In this document: piece by piece, positions 17,512 through 26,004 of the stretch
Position numbering within the stretch: the first letter of the stretch is position 1
How the letters are laid out: every line of letters starts with the position of its first letter
Assembly (NCBI RefSeq): GCF_026183895.1
Contig: NZ_JAPFQI010000001.1
Span: 897,510 to 961,509, forward strand
DNA from: Sabulicella glaciei
Lineage (GTDB): Bacteria > Pseudomonadota > Alphaproteobacteria > Acetobacterales > Acetobacteraceae
DNA length: 64,000 bases
Direction of reading: 5' to 3'
Notes under the pieces: model-generated
Database searches by the model: none
What the model saw: only the letters and a program-made list of their open reading frames with translations
What the model was told of the DNA's origin: nothing
Made by a program: the position numbers and the translations under genes

Positions 17512-19101
17512 ATGCGAGCACCCGCCGCCCTCGCGCCGCTGCGGCACCCGGTTTTCCGGGCGCTGTGGCTCGCCAACCTCGCCAGCAACACGGGGCTGTT
17601 CATTCAGAACACGGCGGCGGGCTGGCTCATGACCTCGCTCGACGGACGCCCCATCATGGTGAGCCTCGTCCAGGCCTCCTCCATGCTGCCGGTCTTTCTG
17701 CTGGCGCTGCCGGCGGGCGCCCTGGCCGACATCATGGACCGGCGGCACTTCCTGATCGCCGCCCAACTCTGGATGACGGCCGTCTCCTTCCTGCTCTGCC
17801 TGCTGACCTTCGGGGATGCGCTCAGCCCCTGGGGCCTGATCGCCCTCACCTTCGCGCTGGGCGCCGGGCTGGCCATGAGCTTCCCGGCCTGGGCTGCCAC
17901 GACGCCCGAGATCGTCCCGCGGGAGGATCTGGTGGGCGCCATCGCGCTGAACGGCATCGGCTTCAACCTCACCCGCGCCGTCGGCCCGGCCATGGGGGGG
18001 ATGGTGATCGCCTGGGCCGGGGTGGGTGCCGCCTTCCTGCTCAACGCGCTCTGCATCCTCGTGCTGGTCGCGGTGCTGCTGGGCTGGCGGCGCGAGTCCG
18101 CCCGATCCCGCCTCCCGCGCGAGCGGATGATGCCGGCCATGCGCGCCGGCACCCGATACGTGCTTGCCACTCCAGCGATGCATGCGGCGATCATCCGCGC
18201 CGTGACCTTCTTCCTGTTCTCCTCCGCCGTGTGGGGCCTGCTGCCCCTGGTGGTGCGGGAGGAGCTGGGGCTGGGACCCGAGGCCTTCGGCATCCTGCTG
18301 GGTTGCATGGGGGCCGGGGCGGTCTGCGCCGGGCTGTTTCTGCCGCGCGCCCGCGCCCTGACCGACCGGGGTGGCCTGGTCATGTTCTCCTCGCTGCTCG
18401 GCGCCGGCGCCATGGCGCTGCTCGGCCTCGTGCCGCACTGGTCGGCCGCCGCCCTGGCGATGGTGGTCTATGGCGTGGCCTGGATCGCCGCAGCTTCCAC
18501 CCTCCAGGCAGCAGCGCAGATGGCGGCGCCGGCCTGGGTGCGGGCACGCGCCATCGGCATCTACCAGATGAGCTTCTTCGGCGCCCTCGCGCTCGGTTCC
18601 GCGCTGTCGGGGGTCCTGGCCGGGCGGGTGGGGGTTCCGCTCGCCATGACCGTGTTTGCCGGATGCGCTGCGCTGGGGGCCGTGCTGGTGCGGCGCTGGC
18701 CACTGGACCCGCCGACCTTCGCCCCCGTGCCCGAAGCCGCCCTGGCCCGCCCGGAACCTCCGGCGCCGGAATTGCGCGGTCTGCTGCATGGCGGTGAGCG
18801 GCGGCTGATGGAGGTGGTGCGCTACCGCATCCCGCCCGGGCGACGTTCAGCCTTCCTGGCCGCGATGGAGCAGGTGCGCCTCGTCCGGCTGCGCGGCGGC
18901 GCGGCCAGCTGGCGCCTCTATGAGGACGTGGCCCATCCTGAGCGGTGGGTGGAACTCTGGACCATCGAGAGCTGGGCCGAGCACCTCCGCGAGGCCTCGC
19001 GCCTCACGGAGGAGGATCGCGCCGTCCTCGCCCGTGCCACGCTGCTGCATGAGGGCGACGGCCCACCGGAGGCGGCGCGCTACGTCAACGTGCGCTCCTG
19101 A
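17512..19101 (+). CDS. MFS transporter with C-terminal ABM-like domain (MFS_3 family)
   Basis: A 529-residue major facilitator superfamily protein of the EntS-like 'transmembrane secretion effector' group. The first ~405 residues hold the expected 12 membrane helices, beginning LRHPVFRALWLANLASNTG. The last ~100 residues, after a Pro-rich linker, form a soluble segment (EVVRYRIPPGRR...WELWTIESWAEHL-like) resembling the antibiotic-biosynthesis-monooxygenase ferredoxin fold that is typical of this family's long members. The substrate is unknown; export of a small metabolite or siderophore is the usual suggestion. The start ATG 17512 lies one base after the permease stop. Confidence 0.85.
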   Translation: MRAPAALAPLRHPVFRALWLANLASNTGLFIQNTAAGWLMTSLDGRPIMVSLVQASSMLPVFLLALPAGALADIMDRRHFLIAAQLWMTAVSFLLCLLTFGDALSPWGLIALTFALGAGLAMSFPAWAATTPEIVPREDLVGAIALNGIGFNLTRAVGPAMGGMVIAWAGVGAAFLLNALCILVLVAVLLGWRRESARSRLPRERMMPAMRAGTRYVLATPAMHAAIIRAVTFFLFSSAVWGLLPLVVREELGLGPEAFGILLGCMGAGAVCAGLFLPRARALTDRGGLVMFSSLLGAGAMALLGLVPHWSAAALAMVVYGVAWIAAASTLQAAAQMAAPAWVRARAIGIYQMSFFGALALGSALSGVLAGRVGVPLAMTVFAGCAALGAVLVRRWPLDPPTFAPVPEAALARPEPPAPELRGLLHGGERRLMEVVRYRIPPGRRSAFLAAMEQVRLVRLRGGAASWRLYEDVAHPERWVELWTIESWAEHLREASRLTEEDRAVLARATLLHEGDGPPEAARYVNVRS

Positions 19102-19203
19102 CCGCGCGTCCGAACGCTCCGTAGGGATCCGGAACGGCACCATTTGCCATTGCCTTCACCCCCTCCGGACCCTATTTTCCCGTCAGGGGACAGCGAACAC
19201 AAC

Positions 19204-21177
19204 ATGAACGATCTATTCGGAGCGGGCCGCGTGAAGCCGGCCGCGACCTCCTATACCGCCGCGGATATCGAGGTGCTGGAGGGGCTGGAGCCCGTCCGCC
19301 GCCGGCCGGGCATGTATATCGGTGGCACGGACGAGAACGCCCTCCACCACCTCGCTGCCGAGATCATCGACAACGCCATGGACGAGGCGGTGGCCGGCCA
19401 TGCCGACCGCATCGAGGTGGTGCTGGAGGATGGGAACTTCCTGGCCGTGCGCGACAATGGCCGTGGCATCCCGGTGGACCCGCACCCGAAGTTTCCCAAG
19501 CTGTCGGCGCTGGAGGTCATCCTCACCACGCTGCACTCGGGCGGCAAGTTCAGCGGCAAGGCCTATGACACCTCGGGCGGCCTGCACGGCGTCGGCTCCA
19601 GCGTGGTGAATGCGCTTTCCGAGACCATGGAGGTGGAGGTGGCGCGCGGCGGCGCACTTTTCCGTCAGTCCTACAGCCGCGGCAAGCCGACCACGAGGCT
19701 GAAGCGCGAGGGCGAGGTCCGGAACCGTCGCGGCACCACCATCCGCTTTCGCCCCGATCCCGACATCTTCGGCCGCCTCCAGTTCCGTGCCGAGCGCCTG
19801 TTTCGCCTGTGCCGCTCGAAGGCCTACCTGTATCGCGGCGTCGAGATCCGCTGGCGCTGCGCCCCTGCGCTGGTGGAGGGGACCGATACCCCCGCCGAGG
19901 CGACGCTGCACTTCCCCGGCGGCTTGTCCGACTTCCTGGCCACCGCAATCGAGGGCAAGGCCACCGTCGTCCCCGCGCCCTTCGCCGGCACGGGCGAGTT
20001 TCCGGACTCGGCGGGGCGCTGCGAATGGGCCGTCACCTGGCTCGATGGCGGCGAGGGCTTCCTGTCCACCTACGCCAACACCATCCCGACCCCGCAGGGC
20101 GGCACCCATGAGGCCGGCTTGCGGAACGCACTCGTCAAGGGGCTGCGCGCCTATGGCGACATGAAGAAGGAGCGCCGCGCCGGCAATGTCACCGCCGAGG
20201 ATCTGTTCGGCGGCATGGCCGGGATGCTTTCCGTCTTCGTCCGCGACCCACAGTTTCAGGGACAGACCAAGGATCGGCTGACCAGCGGCGATGCGCAGAA
20301 GCTGACCGAAGCGGCGATCCGCGATCATTTCGACCATTGGCTGGCCGGGGCGCCGGCCCTGGCCGACAACCTCCTTGCCTGGGCGATCGAGCGGGCGGAG
20401 GAGCGGATGCGGCGTCGTGCCGAGAAGGACACGCCGCGCAAGACTGCCACGCGCAAGCTGCGGCTGCCTGGGAAACTTGCAGATTGCTCCAAGGAATCCT
20501 CGCAAGGCACTGAAATCTTTCTGGTCGAAGGCGACAGCGCCGGCGGTTCCGCCAAGCAGGCGCGCGACCGCGAGACGCAGGCCGTGCTGCCCTTGCGCGG
20601 CAAGATTCTCAACGTCGCCTCCGCTTCTGCCGAGAAGCTGCGGCAGAACCAGGAATTGCGCGACCTGATCGAGGCACTGGGCTGTGGCGTGGGCGAGCGC
20701 TTCGACATCGCACGGCTACGCTACGGCCGTGTCGTCATCATGACCGACGCGGACGTGGATGGTGCCCACATCGCCGCGCTGCTGATGACCTTCTTCTACA
20801 AGGAACTCCCGGAACTGGTGCGCCAGGGCAAGGTGTTCCTGGCCCAGCCTCCGCTTTATCGCCTCCAGTCCGGCGGCAAGTCCGTCTATGCGATGGACGA
20901 TGCCGACCTGGAGCGGCAGCGCAAGAAGCACTTCAAGGCCAACCAGAAGGTCGAAGTGAGCCGATTCAAAGGCTTGGGTGAGATGCCTCCCGCGTTGCTT
21001 CGGGAAACGACGATGCAGCCTGCGCGGCGCACCCTCCTCAAGGTGGTGCTGCCACCCGAGGAGCGGGCTCGCACTGCAGAACTGATGGAAGCGCTGATGG
21101 GCCGCCGGCCCGAATTGCGCTTCCGCTTCATCCAGGAGAACGCGGCGAGCCTGGATGTGGAGGCGGTGGACGCCTGA
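19204..21177 (+). CDS. parE: DNA topoisomerase IV subunit B
   Basis: The ATPase subunit of topoisomerase IV, which unlinks daughter chromosomes. The 657-residue product shows the GHKL ATP site (EIIDNAMDEA, DNGRGIPV, GGLHGVGSSVVNAL), the transducer domain, and the TOPRIM metal site (EGDSAGGSA and DADVDGAHI). The start VRRRPGMYIGGTDENALHH context and overall length are those of ParE rather than GyrB, which is about 800 residues. ATG 19204 is the family-like start; upstream sequence to 19144 is noncoding. parC is not in the window. The 3' 50 bases overlap the convergent topoisomerase IB gene. Confidence 0.96.
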   Translation: MNDLFGAGRVKPAATSYTAADIEVLEGLEPVRRRPGMYIGGTDENALHHLAAEIIDNAMDEAVAGHADRIEVVLEDGNFLAVRDNGRGIPVDPHPKFPKLSALEVILTTLHSGGKFSGKAYDTSGGLHGVGSSVVNALSETMEVEVARGGALFRQSYSRGKPTTRLKREGEVRNRRGTTIRFRPDPDIFGRLQFRAERLFRLCRSKAYLYRGVEIRWRCAPALVEGTDTPAEATLHFPGGLSDFLATAIEGKATVVPAPFAGTGEFPDSAGRCEWAVTWLDGGEGFLSTYANTIPTPQGGTHEAGLRNALVKGLRAYGDMKKERRAGNVTAEDLFGGMAGMLSVFVRDPQFQGQTKDRLTSGDAQKLTEAAIRDHFDHWLAGAPALADNLLAWAIERAEERMRRRAEKDTPRKTATRKLRLPGKLADCSKESSQGTEIFLVEGDSAGGSAKQARDRETQAVLPLRGKILNVASASAEKLRQNQELRDLIEALGCGVGERFDIARLRYGRVVIMTDADVDGAHIAALLMTFFYKELPELVRQGKVFLAQPPLYRLQSGGKSVYAMDDADLERQRKKHFKANQKVEVSRFKGLGEMPPALLRETTMQPARRTLLKVVLPPEERARTAELMEALMGRRPELRFRFIQENAASLDVEAVDA

Positions 21178-22219
21178 CGCGCGGCGGCGCAGGCGGATCG
21201 GCTGTCAACGCCGTCAGCACTGCGGCTTCCTCGGGCCGTAGCCCGTTCGAGGGGCTGCGGTCCAACTCCAGCTGCCACTCGCCGCGTGCGAAGCGTTCCA
21301 GCACCTCCGGGTGGACGTAGCACTGGCGGCAGACGGTAGGCGTGTTGCCCAGCCTCGCCGCCACCTGCGCCACGGCCTCGCGAATGCGGCGCTTCGCCTC
21401 CGTCGCGCTGCCGAAATCCCCCTGCTCCGCCAGATGGAGGCCGCACAGCACCGTCCCGGCCCAGGTGCGGAAATCCTTGGCGGTGATCTCCTCGCCCGAA
21501 ATCTCGCGCAGGAAGTCGTTCACTTCGCCGGAGGAGATGCTGTGGACCTCCCCCGCCTCATCCTGCCAGGAGAAGAGTTCCTGGCCCGGGAGGTCCTGCA
21601 GCTCTCGCACCACGCGGGCCACGCGCCGGTCCTCCACCCGCAGTCGCCAGACCCGGCCGCTTTTTCCAGGGAAGCGGAAGCGCAGCGCGCCGCCCTCCAC
21701 CGCCACGTGACGGTTCCGCAGCGTGGTGAGGCCGAAGGAGCCGTTCTCGCGCGCGTAATCCTCATTGCCGATGCGGATCAGGGTGGTGTCGAGCAGCCGC
21801 ACGATCGCGGCCAGCACCTTCTCCCGCGTCAGGGCCTGCCGGCGGAGTGCCGCATCCACATGCGCGCGGATGCCCGGCAGCGCGGCGGCGAAACCCGCCA
21901 TGCGGTGATACTTCGTCGTGTCCCGGTGCGCGCGCCAGCGCGGGTGGTAGCGGTACTGCTTGCGCCCGCGCGCATCGCGCCCCGTGGCCTGGAGGTGGCC
22001 GAGCGGGTCCGGGCAGATCCACACCTCAGCGTAGGCGGGCGGAATGGCCAGAGCGGCAATGCGGGCCAGGGTTTCGCGGTCGCGCACCGCGGCGCCGGAA
22101 GGGGCGCGGTAGCGGAAGCCCCGCCCGTGCCGGAGCCGGAGGATGCCCGGACGCGCGTCGCTGCTGTGGCGCAACCCGGCTTCGCGCGCTGCTGCCTCGC
22201 TGGGTGCTGGCTCGTTCAT
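21128..22219 (-). CDS. DNA topoisomerase IB (eukaryote-like bacterial type)
   Basis: A type IB topoisomerase of 363 residues that relaxes supercoils by nicking one strand through a 3'-phosphotyrosine. The N-terminal domain carries the GRGFRYRAP and ALAIPPAYAEVWICP motifs. The catalytic domain has Lys186 in PGKSGRVW, Arg251 in KDFRTWAGT, and the nucleophile Tyr301 in NTPTVCRQCYVHP. This poxvirus-like enzyme is common in rhizobia, Roseomonas and other soil bacteria. The C-terminal ~25 residues are Pro/Arg-rich and are encoded antisense to the end of parE, with 50 bases of convergent overlap. Confidence 0.94.
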   Translation of the reverse strand: MNEPAPSEAAAREAGLRHSSDARPGILRLRHGRGFRYRAPSGAAVRDRETLARIAALAIPPAYAEVWICPDPLGHLQATGRDARGRKQYRYHPRWRAHRDTTKYHRMAGFAAALPGIRAHVDAALRRQALTREKVLAAIVRLLDTTLIRIGNEDYARENGSFGLTTLRNRHVAVEGGALRFRFPGKSGRVWRLRVEDRRVARVVRELQDLPGQELFSWQDEAGEVHSISSGEVNDFLREISGEEITAKDFRTWAGTVLCGLHLAEQGDFGSATEAKRRIREAVAQVAARLGNTPTVCRQCYVHPEVLERFARGEWQLELDRSPSNGLRPEEAAVLTALTADPPAPPRVRRPPPPHPGSPRSPG

Positions 22220-22261
22220 CCCTGCAGTAATGAAGCCACGCCGGGTCCTGCGGTTGCCGCG

Positions 22262-22495
22262 TCAGCCCTCGATGACCGGTCCCTTGCGTTCGGCGGCCGC
22301 GGCAAGGCGCGCAAAGGCATCCACCGGAAGGATCACGAAGGCGTCCTGCCCATTGCGGGTCAGCACCAGCGGGCCGCGCAGCGCGGCGTCCACGAGCTGC
22401 GGAAGGGTCTGCTCCATCAGCGTCATCTCCGCTCGCGGCAGACTCTCCAGCCCAGGGACCGGTCCGCCATCCAGCGGGATGGGGCCGTCAATCAC
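22262..22495 (-). CDS. Small Phd/YefM-like protein
   Basis: A 77-residue protein that starts with GTG at 22495, overlapping the stop of the upstream small gene by four bases (GTGA). Residues ~26-65 (TLPQLVDAALRGPLVLTRNGQDAFVILPVDAFARL) look like the Phd/YefM antitoxin core, in which a short beta hairpin and helix follow the pattern 'GPLVLTRNGQ.AFVIL..D.F'. Phd antitoxins bind DNA and neutralise RelE- or Doc-type toxins. No toxin gene is adjacent on either side, so either it works as a stand-alone regulator or the likeness is superficial. The first 20 residues are Pro/Gly-rich and unlike Phd. Confidence 0.6.
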   Translation of the reverse strand: MIDGPIPLDGGPVPGLESLPRAEMTLMEQTLPQLVDAALRGPLVLTRNGQDAFVILPVDAFARLAAAAERKGPVIEG

Positions 22496-22695
22496 AGCGG
22501 CTTGTTCGCCCGCTCCATCAGCCGGGCGAACAAGCCAGGCTTCTTGTCGGGCTTGGCTGCCGCCGGCGCCGCAGCGGTCTCCGCCGCCGCGCGCTTCTCC
22601 TTGTCGCGCAGCCAAGCATCCAGGCTCATCCCGGCCTTCTGCGCGCGCTTCTGCTCATAGGCCCGCTGGCCGGGCGTCAGCTTGGTGCTTTCCAT
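22492..22695 (-). CDS. Small basic protein of unknown function, coupled to the Phd-like gene
   Basis: A 67-residue protein I cannot assign. The first ~35 residues, MESTKLTPGQRAYEQKRA then AGMSLDAWLRDKEKR, look like a helical pair rich in Lys/Arg; next comes an Ala/Pro-rich linker (about 36-52) and a short C-terminal amphipathic helix (GLFARLMERANKPL). No cysteine, signal or membrane segment is present. Coding is supported by the GTGA overlap with the Phd-like gene downstream and by the consistent composition. The two genes form a tiny operon, divergent from DUF1491 with 62 bases between the starts. Confidence 0.6.
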   Translation of the reverse strand: MESTKLTPGQRAYEQKRAQKAGMSLDAWLRDKEKRAAAETAAAPAAAKPDKKPGLFARLMERANKPL

Positions 22696-22757
22696 GGGCC
22701 ACCATCTGCCCCCCGGCCGCGCTTGCGACAAGGGAGGGAAACCCCCAAACACGGAGC

Positions 22758-23090
22758 ATGGACGCGAAGGTCAAGGCGCATATCTGGGTTTCCATGGCCG
22801 TGCGCATGTCGGACATGGCCGGCCGCCCCGCCGCCATCCTCCGCAAGGGGGACGCGGATTCGGGTGGGGTGCTGTGCGTGCTGCATGGCCGCGAAGGCTT
22901 TGTCGTGCTCGCCCAGGCGCGCGACGCGGAAGGCCGCCCGGCCTGGATCCGCGGCACCGGCGCGGCGCCGGTCGAGGAGGCGGACGCCACCGCCTATGTG
23001 GATCGCCAGGTGAAGCGCGACCCCGACCTCTGGGTGGTGGAGTTCGAGGCCCCAGACCTCAAGCCTCCCTTCGAGGCGCGGCTGATCTGA
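22758..23090 (+). CDS. DUF1491 family protein
   Basis: A 110-residue cytoplasmic protein of a family restricted mainly to alphaproteobacteria and without known function. The typical features are visible: an N-terminal AHIWVSMAVRMSDMAGRPAAILRKGD, a central LHGREGFVVLAQARD strand pair, and the C-terminal VDRQVKRDPDLWVVEFEAPD. The start ATG 22758 (MDAKVKAHIW) matches the family. It shares a one-base junction (TGATG) with the DUF488 gene that follows, so both are made together. Confidence 0.85.
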   Translation: MDAKVKAHIWVSMAVRMSDMAGRPAAILRKGDADSGGVLCVLHGREGFVVLAQARDAEGRPAWIRGTGAAPVEEADATAYVDRQVKRDPDLWVVEFEAPDLKPPFEARLI

Positions 23091-23476
23091 TGCTCGTCCG
23101 CATCGTCCGGCTGGGCACGCCGCGCCACCCCGGCAAGGGCACCCGGATCGGCACGGTGCGCCGCCCGCCGCGCGGCGTCCGAAGGGAGCGCTACGCGGCC
23201 GAGGACTGGTTCGATGTCTGGCTGCCCGAGCTCTCGCCCAGCCCCGCGCTGGTGGCAAGCGGCCGGACGGCGCGGACCGAAGCGGAATGGCGCGCCTTCC
23301 TGTCCGCCTATCGGGCCGGGATGGAGGCCCCCGCCCCCCGGCACACGCTCGACCTCCTGGCGGCGATGTCGCATGGAGCGGCCTTCTCGGTCGGCTGCTA
23401 TTGCGAGGATGAGGAGCGCTGCCACCGCTCGGCCCTGCGCGCCCTGCTGGAGGAGCGCGGCGCCTCCCTCGCTTGA
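23090..23476 (+). CDS. DUF488 domain protein
   Basis: A 128-residue member of the DUF488 family (YeaO-like). Typical features are the N-terminal RIVRLGTP, the RYAAEDWFDVWLPELSPS segment, and the C-terminal SVGCYCEDEERCHRSALRALL, where the Cys pair and His-Arg resemble the family's conserved 'CxCxxxxxCHR' pocket. Proteins of this family may act on nucleic-acid or nucleotide substrates, but none is proven. ATG 23090 overlaps the DUF1491 stop by one base. Its own stop is directly adjacent to the convergent galE stop at 23477, leaving no room for a stand-alone terminator. Confidence 0.8.
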   Translation: MLVRIVRLGTPRHPGKGTRIGTVRRPPRGVRRERYAAEDWFDVWLPELSPSPALVASGRTARTEAEWRAFLSAYRAGMEAPAPRHTLDLLAAMSHGAAFSVGCYCEDEERCHRSALRALLEERGASLA

Positions 23477-24478
23477 TCAGGCCGCGCTGCGCTGCGTGCC
23501 GTAGCCGCGCGGATGCGCGACGTGCCAGTTCCAGGCCGTCTCGACGATCTGGTCCAGATCGTCGAATCGCGGGCGCCACCCGGTCTCGGCCATCATCCGG
23601 GCGGAGGAAGCGACGAGCACGGGCGGGTCGCCGGCCCGGCGCGGCCCGTTCTCGTAGGGCACCTTCTGGCCGGAAATGCGCTCGACGGCAGCGATCACCT
23701 CACGCACCGAATGACCGCGCCCGTTGCCGAGGTTGTAGCGCACCGAGCCCTGGTCCAGGCGCGGCAGCACCGCGACATGCGCCGCCGCCAAGTCCATGAC
23801 GTGCACGTAGTCGCGCACCGCCGTTCCGTCCGGCGTGTCGTAATCCGTGCCGAAGACGTGCAGCGGCGGCAACTGCCCGAGCGTGGCGAGGATGGCGCGC
23901 GGGATCAGGTGCGTCTCCGGGTCGTGGTCCTCGCCGCAGCGCCCCGCCGGGTCGGCGCCGGCAGCATTGAAATAGCGAAGGCAGGCGGACCGCAGACCAT
24001 TCGCCCCTTCGGCCCAGCCCAGGGCCTGCTCCATCATCAGCTTCGACAAGCCATAGGGATTGACCGGAAGGGTCGGCGTTTCCTCCGTGATCGGCACCTC
24101 GCGCGGGACGCCGAACACCGCTGCCGTGGAGGACAGCACGTAGCGCAGGCAGCCCGCCTTCACCGCCGCCTCTGCCAGATTGATGCTGTTCGACAGGTTC
24201 TCGCGGCAATATCGCAGCGGTTCCTTCATGCTGTCGCCCACCAGCGACAGCGCAGCGAGGTGGAACACCGCGTCGAACTTCCAGGCGGCGAAGACCTCGT
24301 CCAGCGCCTTGCGATCCGCCAGCGAGGCCTGCACGAAGGGAATGCCCGGCTGCAGCGAGCCGCCGTGGCCGCTGGACAGGTCATCCAGCACCACCACCTC
24401 GTCGCCCTGATCGAGCAGGGTCAGGACCACATGGCTGCCGACATAGCCGGCTCCGCCCGAAACGAGGTAACGCGCCAT
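23477..24478 (-). CDS. galE: UDP-glucose 4-epimerase
   Basis: An extended short-chain dehydrogenase of 333 residues that interconverts UDP-glucose and UDP-galactose for polysaccharides. The NAD-binding GGAGYVG is at residues 8-14, the catalytic Ser/Thr in LSSTAAVFG at about 116-118, and Tyr142-x3-Lys146 in NPYGLSK. The UDP-binding NAAGADPAGRCGEDHDPETHLIP segment is specific for GalE-type enzymes. Start ATG 24478 has a strong ribosome site (GGAGGAAGG). It lies downstream of the YnfA, aminotransferase and SDR genes on the same strand, separated by 56 bases. Confidence 0.94.
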   Translation of the reverse strand: MARYLVSGGAGYVGSHVVLTLLDQGDEVVVLDDLSSGHGGSLQPGIPFVQASLADRKALDEVFAAWKFDAVFHLAALSLVGDSMKEPLRYCRENLSNSINLAEAAVKAGCLRYVLSSTAAVFGVPREVPITEETPTLPVNPYGLSKLMMEQALGWAEGANGLRSACLRYFNAAGADPAGRCGEDHDPETHLIPRAILATLGQLPPLHVFGTDYDTPDGTAVRDYVHVMDLAAAHVAVLPRLDQGSVRYNLGNGRGHSVREVIAAVERISGQKVPYENGPRRAGDPPVLVASSARMMAETGWRPRFDDLDQIVETAWNWHVAHPRGYGTQRSAA

Positions 24479-24534
24479 CTTGGTTCCTTCCTCCGAAGCG
24501 CCCGCACGGTCGAAACCATGCGGATGCGGAAAAG

Positions 24535-24849
24535 TCACGGCAGCAGGAGCAGCCCCGCCCCGGCCAGAAGCATCAACGTCCCAACCGCGTCGAAGAAGCG
24601 CAGCCTGTCCCCCTCCACGATGGTCGCCCAGAGCAGGGCTGCCACCACGTAGACCCCGCCATAGGCGGCAAAGGCCCGCCCCGCGGTGACCGTCGGTGCG
24701 AGGGCGAGGAGCCCCGCGAACCCCGCGAGGCAGAGCGCGCCGGGCAGGAGCCACCAGGCGCTCGCCCCCTGGCGCAGCACCGCCCAGGCGGCGAAGCAGC
24801 CCAGAATTTCCAGCAGGGCCGCGGCCGGCAAGGCCAGCAGCGCCGCCAC
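24535..24849 (-). CDS. YnfA/UPF0060 family small membrane protein
   Basis: A 104-residue inner-membrane protein with four hydrophobic helices, the size and pattern of UPF0060/YnfA. The N-terminal PAAALLEILGCFAAWAVLR with its conserved Glu, and the AFAAYGGVYVVAALLWATIVEG segment, are typical. The family is related in fold to small drug-resistance (EamA/SMR) transporters, and its role is unproven. The start is a GTG at 24849, six bases after the aminotransferase stop; no ATG fits. Its position within a sugar-nucleotide block does not by itself indicate a glycan role. Confidence 0.87.
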   Translation of the reverse strand: MAALLALPAAALLEILGCFAAWAVLRQGASAWWLLPGALCLAGFAGLLALAPTVTAGRAFAAYGGVYVVAALLWATIVEGDRLRFFDAVGTLMLLAGAGLLLLP

Positions 24850-24855
24850 GCGACT

Positions 24856-25986
24856 TCAGAGCCCGCGGAGCGCGGCGCAGACCCGTCCCACCTCCTCGTC
24901 GGAGATCTCCGGGTACATGGGCAGCGAGAACACCTCGCGCGCCGCCTTGGCGGTTTCCGCGCAGCCGGCGGGGCCAAGGGCGACGCGCCGGGCGTAGGCC
25001 GGCTGCTCGTGCACCGGAACCGGGTAGTGGATGCCGGTGCCGATCCCCTGCTCCTTCAGCCGCGCCATCAGCGCGTCGCGCTCTGCATGGCGTAGCACGT
25101 AGAGGTGATAGACATGCTCCGCGCCCGGGCGGCGGGCGGGGGGCGTCAATCCGGTTCCGGCCAGCGCGGCGTCATAGGCCGCCGCGATCTCGCGACGGCG
25201 GGCATTCTGCCGATCCAGATGCTTCAGCTTCACGCGCAGCACGGCAGCCTGGACCTCGTCCAGGCGGGAATTCACGCCGACGAGGTCGCTGATGTAGCGC
25301 CGCTTCCAGCCGTACTGCCGAATGGCGGCGATGCGATCCGCAAGCTCCGCGTCGCGCGTGGCAAGGATGCCGCCATCGCCCAGCGCACCCAGGTTCTTGG
25401 TCGGGTAAAGGCTGAAGGCCGCCGCGTCGCCCAACGTGCCGAGCATCTGCCCGTCGAGACGCGCGCCGTGGCACTGGGCGCAGTCCTCGATCAGTGCAAC
25501 GCCGGCGTCGCGGCACGCCGCCAGCATGGGGGTGAGATCTACGGCCTGGCCGTAGATGTGCACCGGGATGACCGCGCGGATCGGCGGCAGGCCGGGCGGC
25601 GGGTCCTCCAGCACGGCGCGAAGCTCGTCCGGGTCCATGGTGTAGGTGTCGGGATCGATGTCGAGCAGCAGCGGCGTGGCGCCCGTCATCTCGATCGCGG
25701 CCACGGTCGCCACCGCCGTGTGCGACACGGTGACGACCGTGCTGCCCTCGCCGATGCCCATGCCGCGCAGGATGAGCATCAGCGCATCGGTGCCGTTCGC
25801 GCAGCCCACCGCGCGCGGCAGCCCGACCCACTCGGCGAATTCCCGCTCAAAGGCCTCGCCCTCCTTGCCGAGGATGTACCAGCCGCTTTCCAGCGCGCGG
25901 GCCAGGGCGGCGTCGATCTCGGACTTCAGGGCGCGATAGCCCGCTCCGGGGTCGGCAAAGGGCAGCAAGTTGGGTGCGGCGGACAT
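24856..25986 (-). CDS. DegT/DnrJ/EryC1/StrS family sugar aminotransferase
   Basis: A PLP-dependent enzyme of 376 residues that would transfer an amino group to a keto-sugar attached to a nucleotide. Key residues are the PLP-binding Asp168 in IEDCAQCHGA, Lys197 in FSLYPTKNLGALGDGG, and the substrate loop GWKRRYISDLVGVNSRLDEVQAAVLRVKL. The C-terminal HLYVLRH and GIGTGIHYPVPVHEQPAY segments are those of the WecE/ArnB/FdtB-like group. It follows the SDR gene by 18 bases on the same strand, a common pairing for the synthesis of amino sugars used in surface polysaccharides. The exact sugar cannot be told. Confidence 0.92.
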   Translation of the reverse strand: MSAAPNLLPFADPGAGYRALKSEIDAALARALESGWYILGKEGEAFEREFAEWVGLPRAVGCANGTDALMLILRGMGIGEGSTVVTVSHTAVATVAAIEMTGATPLLLDIDPDTYTMDPDELRAVLEDPPPGLPPIRAVIPVHIYGQAVDLTPMLAACRDAGVALIEDCAQCHGARLDGQMLGTLGDAAAFSLYPTKNLGALGDGGILATRDAELADRIAAIRQYGWKRRYISDLVGVNSRLDEVQAAVLRVKLKHLDRQNARRREIAAAYDAALAGTGLTPPARRPGAEHVYHLYVLRHAERDALMARLKEQGIGTGIHYPVPVHEQPAYARRVALGPAGCAETAKAAREVFSLPMYPEISDEEVGRVCAALRGL

Positions 25987-26004
25987 GGCGTTTCCCGTGA
26001 AAGC

